Shown: positions 59,735 through 64,000 of the stretch, one piece after another
Layout of the letters: every line of letters starts with the position of its first letter
Position numbering within the stretch: the stretch's first letter is position 1
Source: Rhizobium sp. BK313
GTDB lineage: Bacteria > Pseudomonadota > Alphaproteobacteria > Rhizobiales > Rhizobiaceae
NCBI RefSeq assembly: GCF_014193655.1
Contig: NZ_JACHZQ010000002.1
Span: 677,827-741,826, forward strand
DNA: 64,000 bases
Direction of reading: 5' to 3'
Position numbers and translations under genes: made by a program
The notes under the pieces: generated by a model
Database searches by the model: none
What the model saw: the letters and a program-made list of their open reading frames with translations, nothing else
What the model was told of the DNA's origin: nothing

Positions 59735-60607
59735 TCAACTCTGCGGGTCCAGGACGTCCCGCAGCCCGTTGCCGAGGATGTTCAAGCCAAAAATCGAAAT
59801 GAAGAGAGCCATGCCCGGCGCCGCGACGGCCCACCAGGCCGAGAAAAGATAGGTGCGCGAATTGACGAGCATGACACCCCATTCGGGTGCAGGCGGCTGG
59901 GTTCCGAGTCCTGCGAAGGACAGCGCCGACGCGAGAAGTGCGGCGAGCGGCGTTGCGAAGGAGAGATAGACGATCAGCGGTGAGAGCACGTTGGGCAAGA
60001 CCGTGAAGAAGAGGATTTCGGTCTCGCTCGCTCCAAGTGCTCGAGCGCTGACAACATAGTCTTCACGCTTGACCGTCAGGACGGTGCTGCGCACCAGTCG
60101 CGCATACCCTGGTATGCCGGCAATTCCGACCGCGGCCATGCCTGTCCACAGGCTCGGACCCAGGATTGCGACAACGACCAGCACCATGAGGATGTAGGGA
60201 AAAGCCAGCAGGATGTCGATCATGCGCATGATGATCCCATCGGCAAGCGCCGAACCCGCGCCGGCGATCAGCCCGAGCGTCGTGCCGATCGTCGCTGAAA
60301 TTGAAGCGGTGACCGCGCAGATGAGCAGGAAGTAGCGCGTGCCGTACATGATGCGGCTGAACAGGTCCCGGCCGACTTCGTCGGTACCGAACCAATGCTG
60401 CCAGGTCGGTGGCTTCAGCCGGCCCATCGGATTGATAGCAAAGGGATCGTAGGGCGTGATCAGAGGCGCGAAGGCCGCGAGAAGGATAAGTACGGCGAGC
60501 ACACTGCCGCCGAGCGCGGCAGACGGATTTCGGAGCAGGCGGCGAAAGAGCTGTCGCCCGCGTGATGGCATATGAAAGATCGGTTCTTCGATGAGGATAT
60601 CGCTCAT
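59735..60607 (-). CDS. Oligopeptide/dipeptide ABC permease (DppC/OppC-like)
   Basis: A 290-aa permease. The N-terminus has the OppC_N segment (RLLRNPSAALGGSVLAVLI) and the fold ends with NILGNGLRDVLDPQ, typical for DppC. The ATPase-contact loop is ARALGASETEI. It overlaps the DppB gene by 4 bp. Confidence 0.92.
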   Translation of the reverse strand: MSDILIEEPIFHMPSRGRQLFRRLLRNPSAALGGSVLAVLILLAAFAPLITPYDPFAINPMGRLKPPTWQHWFGTDEVGRDLFSRIMYGTRYFLLICAVTASISATIGTTLGLIAGAGSALADGIIMRMIDILLAFPYILMVLVVVAILGPSLWTGMAAVGIAGIPGYARLVRSTVLTVKREDYVVSARALGASETEILFFTVLPNVLSPLIVYLSFATPLAALLASALSFAGLGTQPPAPEWGVMLVNSRTYLFSAWWAVAAPGMALFISIFGLNILGNGLRDVLDPQS

Positions 60608-61536
60608 GACACCAACTCCACGCGTGGATCGAGCCAGGCATATAAAACGTCAGCAACGAGATTGATGACGAGGTAGGTCACCGCGCTTACCAGGATGATC
60701 GCCTGCGTCAGGGCAAAGTCTCGCCATTGGATCGCGTTGACCGCCAGTTCACCGATGCCATGCCAGCTGAAGATGGTTTCGACGATGAAGGCGCCGCCGA
60801 GCAGATTGCCGATCTGCAACCCGACCACCGTTAAGACGACGATCAGGGCATTGGGAAGCGCGTGCCGCAGGAGGAGCGCGGTTTCACTGGCACCCCTTGC
60901 GCGCGCCGCCTGGATGTAGTCCCGGCGCAGGACATCGATCATGCTGGCGCGTGCGACACGCGATAGCGGTGCCGCTTCAATCAGGCCTAGCGACAACGCA
61001 GGCAGAAGAATGGCCATCGGACCGTGCGGGACGACGGGCAGCAGTCGCAACCATACCGACACGACCAGGATCAGCAGCAGTCCGAAAAAGAATGCCGGCA
61101 TTGAGATGCCGAACAAGCCGATGGTGGTGGCCGTGACGTCAAGCCAGGTGTTGCGCTTGGCCGCGGCGAGAATGCCGGTGACAAGTCCGATCACCAGCGC
61201 AATGACGAGCGATGCGCCGGTCAAAAGGATCGTATTGACGTAGCGGTAGCCGATTTCGTCGATGACGGGCTTACGCAAGCGTATGGACTCGCCGAGATTG
61301 CCGTGCAGCAGATCGGCCACATAGAAATAGAACTGCTGATACCATGGCAGATCCAGATGGTATTTGGCGCGAAGCGTGGCGATCGCCTGCGCGGCATCCT
61401 TTTCCGACAGCTGTCCCTGGTACATGGCAGTGACAGCGTCGGTCGGGATCAGGGCCTTCATCAGGAAGGTGATCAGCAAAATGCCGATCACCACCGGGAT
61501 GAGGAGGAGTAGACGCCTGACAACGTACTGAGCCAT
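60604..61536 (-). CDS. Oligopeptide/dipeptide ABC permease (DppB/OppB-like)
   Basis: A 310-aa permease starting MAQYVVRRLLLLIPV, usual for DppB, with the contact loop ARARGASETALLLRHALPNA and a C-terminal end VADVLYAWLDPRV. It starts 6 bp after the binding-protein stop. Confidence 0.92.
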   Translation of the reverse strand: MAQYVVRRLLLLIPVVIGILLITFLMKALIPTDAVTAMYQGQLSEKDAAQAIATLRAKYHLDLPWYQQFYFYVADLLHGNLGESIRLRKPVIDEIGYRYVNTILLTGASLVIALVIGLVTGILAAAKRNTWLDVTATTIGLFGISMPAFFFGLLLILVVSVWLRLLPVVPHGPMAILLPALSLGLIEAAPLSRVARASMIDVLRRDYIQAARARGASETALLLRHALPNALIVVLTVVGLQIGNLLGGAFIVETIFSWHGIGELAVNAIQWRDFALTQAIILVSAVTYLVINLVADVLYAWLDPRVELVS

Positions 61537-61542
61537 GGCCGG

Positions 61543-63120
61543 TTATGCCGTAATCTTGAGATCGCCAGCGTAGAGATAGCCAAGATAGTCGAGGCGATAC
61601 CCCTCGAGCGTCTTTTGGGTGACGGTAATCGGCCAGTCAGTCAGTAGCGGCAGGATCAGCCGGTCTTCCAGTATTGCCTGTTGCGCATCGCTGACGAATT
61701 GCATGCGCTTAGCCGGATCGAGTGCCGTGTCCGCGCCGTCCAGGGCGTTGTCGATTGCAGAATTGACAGGCAGGAGCTGCCGGTGGCCTGGAGAGCGGAA
61801 GAGTTGCGACATGACGCTCGGATCGGACCAGGTCCAGCGATTGAGATCCATGTCCCAATCGGGCTTCAATAGGCCGGGGTAGAAAGTGCCCCAGTCGGCT
61901 GTGCTAACATCGACCTGAATGCCGACTGCGGCCAGATTGGCCTGAATGACGGCTAGGGCTCGTTCCGTTGTGCTGTCGGCATAGCTACGAACGGTGAAGT
62001 GGGCGGCGACACCATTCTTGGCGCGGACGCCGCCGTTGTCTTTCCAGCCGGCTGCGTCGAGAAGCTCCATGGCCTTTGTCGCATTGAAGGGCGTGCCGTA
62101 TTTCTGGGCTACGGCGTCGTCGTAGCCGGGAATGCCGCGAGACAGCGGGCCGAGCGCAATCGTGCCGTTGCCGCCGAATGCCGCCGCCAGCACGGAATCG
62201 CGGTCGATGGCATAGCTGATCGCCTCGCGGAACGCCTTGTCGTCGAAAGGTGCCTTCTTGTAGTCGAACTCCATGAACATCAGGTTCTTGGCATGCTGAT
62301 CGTTGATGATCGCGTATTGCGGGTCATCGGTCAGTGGCTTCACCGCGTCGGCCGTCAACTGAGCCGCATCAAGTTCCTGCGTCTGCAGCGCCGAGGTGAC
62401 GACGCCTTCCTCGGTCATGACATTGAGCGTGATGCCATCGAGATAGGGCAGACCTTGATTGGCGGCGTCCGGACGGAACTGTTTGAAATTCGGATTGCGG
62501 ACGAGTTCGATCTTCGTGCCGGGCGTCCAGCTGTCGAACATGAACGGTCCGGTGCCGACGGGGTGGCGTGCATAGGCGGAACCGGCGGCTTTGACGGCTG
62601 TCGGCGAATTGAATCCGAAATAGGACTGCCCGAGGAGATTGATGAACGGCGCGAAGGGCTTCGAGAAATGGAAGACGACGGTGGTGTCGTCAGGTGCGTC
62701 GACCTTCTGCAGCGGACCGATAATGCCCTTGGAAGGCGAAGCGCTATTCGGATCCAGGATCGTATCGAACAGGAATTTAACGGCATCGGCGTTGAACGGC
62801 GTGCCGTCGTGGAAGGTTTTGCCGCTCTTCAGCTTGAAGGTGATGGCCGTGCCGTCCGCGCTTGCCTGCCAGGATTCGGCGAGCCACGGCTGAGCCTGAC
62901 CCTTGTCGTCGAGGTAGATCAGGCTTTCGAGAATGTAGTTGCCCAATACGCTGCTGACGGCAAGCGATATGCTCTGCACATTATAAAGGCCTTCAGGATC
63001 AATTTGTAGGCGAAAACGCGCCACTGACGGCGATTGGGCGCGAGACGGAAGCGGAAGGCCAAGCGCCAGAGTGCCGGCAGATACAGCGGATAAAAGCGTA
63101 AATTGACGTCGGTTAAGCAT
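61543..63120 (-). CDS. Peptide ABC transporter substrate-binding protein (SBP family 5), Tat signal
   Basis: A 525-aa DppA-type protein. The signal has twin Arg (LNRRQFTLLSAVSAG) and cleavage near SRA-Q. TFKLKSGKTFHDGTPFNADAV matches the family 5 signature. AAAGGGGAA precedes ATG 63120; a longer frame from 63186 is unsupported. First gene of the operon, so it is expressed most. The ligand could be a peptide or other oligomer. Confidence 0.92.
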   Translation of the reverse strand: MLNRRQFTLLSAVSAGTLALGLPLPSRAQSPSVARFRLQIDPEGLYNVQSISLAVSSVLGNYILESLIYLDDKGQAQPWLAESWQASADGTAITFKLKSGKTFHDGTPFNADAVKFLFDTILDPNSASPSKGIIGPLQKVDAPDDTTVVFHFSKPFAPFINLLGQSYFGFNSPTAVKAAGSAYARHPVGTGPFMFDSWTPGTKIELVRNPNFKQFRPDAANQGLPYLDGITLNVMTEEGVVTSALQTQELDAAQLTADAVKPLTDDPQYAIINDQHAKNLMFMEFDYKKAPFDDKAFREAISYAIDRDSVLAAAFGGNGTIALGPLSRGIPGYDDAVAQKYGTPFNATKAMELLDAAGWKDNGGVRAKNGVAAHFTVRSYADSTTERALAVIQANLAAVGIQVDVSTADWGTFYPGLLKPDWDMDLNRWTWSDPSVMSQLFRSPGHRQLLPVNSAIDNALDGADTALDPAKRMQFVSDAQQAILEDRLILPLLTDWPITVTQKTLEGYRLDYLGYLYAGDLKITA

Positions 63121-63193
63121 GGAAATTCCCCTTTTTATTATTGAGGGAATGATTCCGTGACACCCATTGGTGCAAAGGGGCGTCACGCCCTCT

Positions 63194-63215
63194 AATCCGA
63201 ATATTTACTCGGATT
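63194..63215. promoter_or_regulatory. TetR operator candidate between binding protein and tetR
   Basis: AATCCGA (63194-63200), an 8-bp spacer, TCGGATT (63209-63215): a perfect inverted repeat in the 176-bp divergent gap, well placed for a TetR-type repressor controlling both directions. Confidence 0.5.
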
Positions 63216-63296
63216 TGCGTTTGACGCAAGGGCAGATATTTGTGCAGGTGCAATTTTCTTGCCAGAATGGAATCGTGCCGGAAAAGGGAGAATCAA

Positions 63297-63923
63297 ATGC
63301 CGGGGAAATCGAGCGCGGCGGCCAAGCGAACACCGGTTCAGGCCCGCTCGCGTAAAATCAAGGCGACGATCATGGAGGCTGCCCACAACGTCATGAGGGA
63401 GCGGGGAATCCGGGCCATCACGACGAATTCGATCGCCGAGCGCGCCGATATCAAAGTCGCTTCGATCTACGACTATTTTCCGAACAAAGAAGCAATCATC
63501 GCCGAGATCTACGAGGAGAAGCTCGCTCAGGTCCGCAATTTCCTAGAGAAAGGCACGAAGAAGATCGAAAAGAAGGACTGGCGCACACAGCTTGCCGGTC
63601 TTCTGCGGGAAACCTGGACTTATCAGCTGGATATTGGGCTAGATCGTACAATAGTCGACGCGTCCTACTACTACGAAGATCTGCTGCGTATCGCCCGTGC
63701 TCACTCACATTTGTTTGCCTCGAATTACGTGGAGCTTTTAACCCGGCTAGGCTCGAGGTGGACCGAAGATCAGCTCTTCGATCTTGGAATCAGCATTTAT
63801 ACGCTGGTAAATGCAACATGGAGTTATTGGCGTCTAACCGAAACGCAGGAGCCCGTCGCCATCGAACGCCAAATCATGCTCACTGTGGCACTGATCGAGC
63901 CTGCTCTGGAACAGCCTGTTTAG
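63297..63923 (+). CDS. TetR-family transcriptional regulator
   Basis: A 208-aa regulator with N-terminal helix-turn-helix (IMEAAHNVMRERGIRAITTNSIAERADIKVASIYDYFPNKEAI, about 22-65) and a helical ligand domain. AAAGGGAGAA precedes ATG 63297. It is divergent from the peptide-importer operon, which it probably controls. Confidence 0.9.
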   Translation: MPGKSSAAAKRTPVQARSRKIKATIMEAAHNVMRERGIRAITTNSIAERADIKVASIYDYFPNKEAIIAEIYEEKLAQVRNFLEKGTKKIEKKDWRTQLAGLLRETWTYQLDIGLDRTIVDASYYYEDLLRIARAHSHLFASNYVELLTRLGSRWTEDQLFDLGISIYTLVNATWSYWRLTETQEPVAIERQIMLTVALIEPALEQPV

Positions 63924-63930
63924 GAATACT

Positions 63931-63956
63931 GGCATTGAATATGCCTTTCCAATGCC
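63931..63956 (+). terminator. Weak stem-loop after tetR
   Basis: GGCATTG (63931-63937) and CAATGCC (63950-63956) form a 7-bp stem with a 12-nt loop, 7 bp after the tetR stop. No T tract follows, so terminator function is uncertain. Confidence 0.3.
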
Positions 63957-64000
63957 GCTTGGCAGATGGGTTGGTTGCACGCCTCCCGCCGGCATCGAAA

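Overview
The window looks like an accessory, catabolism-rich replicon region from an alphaproteobacterium of the Rhizobium/Agrobacterium group. This is inferred from high GC, operons of overlapping ATGA/GTGA-linked genes, many solute-binding-protein-dependent ABC importers, Tat signals on binding proteins, and a TGA-N9-TCA iron-responsive operator of the kind RirA uses in rhizobia. No rRNA, tRNA, CRISPR array, insertion sequence or replication origin was seen.

Layout. (1) 2-1738: 3' part of a gene for a very regular octapeptide-repeat protein, built as a 136-residue (408 bp) super-repeat. (2) 1828-8818: hydroxamate-siderophore iron uptake, with fhuCDB facing a TonB-dependent receptor and an FhuF-like reductase around an iron-responsive promoter region. 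(3) 8996-23363: an aerobic nicotinate catabolic locus. nicA-nicB (hydroxylase) run leftwards and are followed with almost no gap by two glycosidase genes. nicC-nicD-nicE-nicF-nicX and a MarR gene (nicR-like) run rightwards. The divergent promoter region has two copies of a 12-bp palindrome. (4) 23577-29100: a polyamine-type ABC importer with an isochorismatase-fold hydrolase and a second MarR paralogue, with its own pair of palindromes sharing the GTATAC core. (5) 29231-35605: single genes (PAS-GGDEF cyclase, NrsF-like anti-sigma protein, glycosyltransferase-like protein, a large Prc/Tsp protease and an esterase). (6) 35946-41370: a LysR regulator divergent from a five-gene pxpA-BCCP-biotin carboxylase-pxpB-pxpC operon. 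(7) 41440-54859: a GntR regulator with two winged-helix domains, divergent from a 12-gene operon: a type I importer with two different ATPases and two different binding proteins, two short-chain dehydrogenases, a deacetylase/imidase-like hydrolase, a small CxxC protein, a CobW-family metallochaperone and an amidase. (8) 54985-63923: a dipeptide/oligopeptide-type ABC importer with a beta-lactamase-fold hydrolase and an M20 amidohydrolase, divergent from a TetR regulator.

How it fits together. Apart from iron acquisition, the window is a set of self-contained uptake-plus-hydrolysis modules, each with a divergent or terminal regulator, mostly aimed at N-heterocycles, cyclic amides, amides or peptides such as are found around plant roots. 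The nicotinate pathway is essentially complete on sequence grounds, from nicotinate to fumarate. The substrates of the other importers cannot be read from the sequence. The strongest candidates for something undescribed are the 42991-54859 module (mixed ATPase pair with one switch histidine missing, a leaderless binding protein, and the CxxC/CobW pair), the joining of glycosidases to the nic operon, and the octapeptide super-repeat protein.
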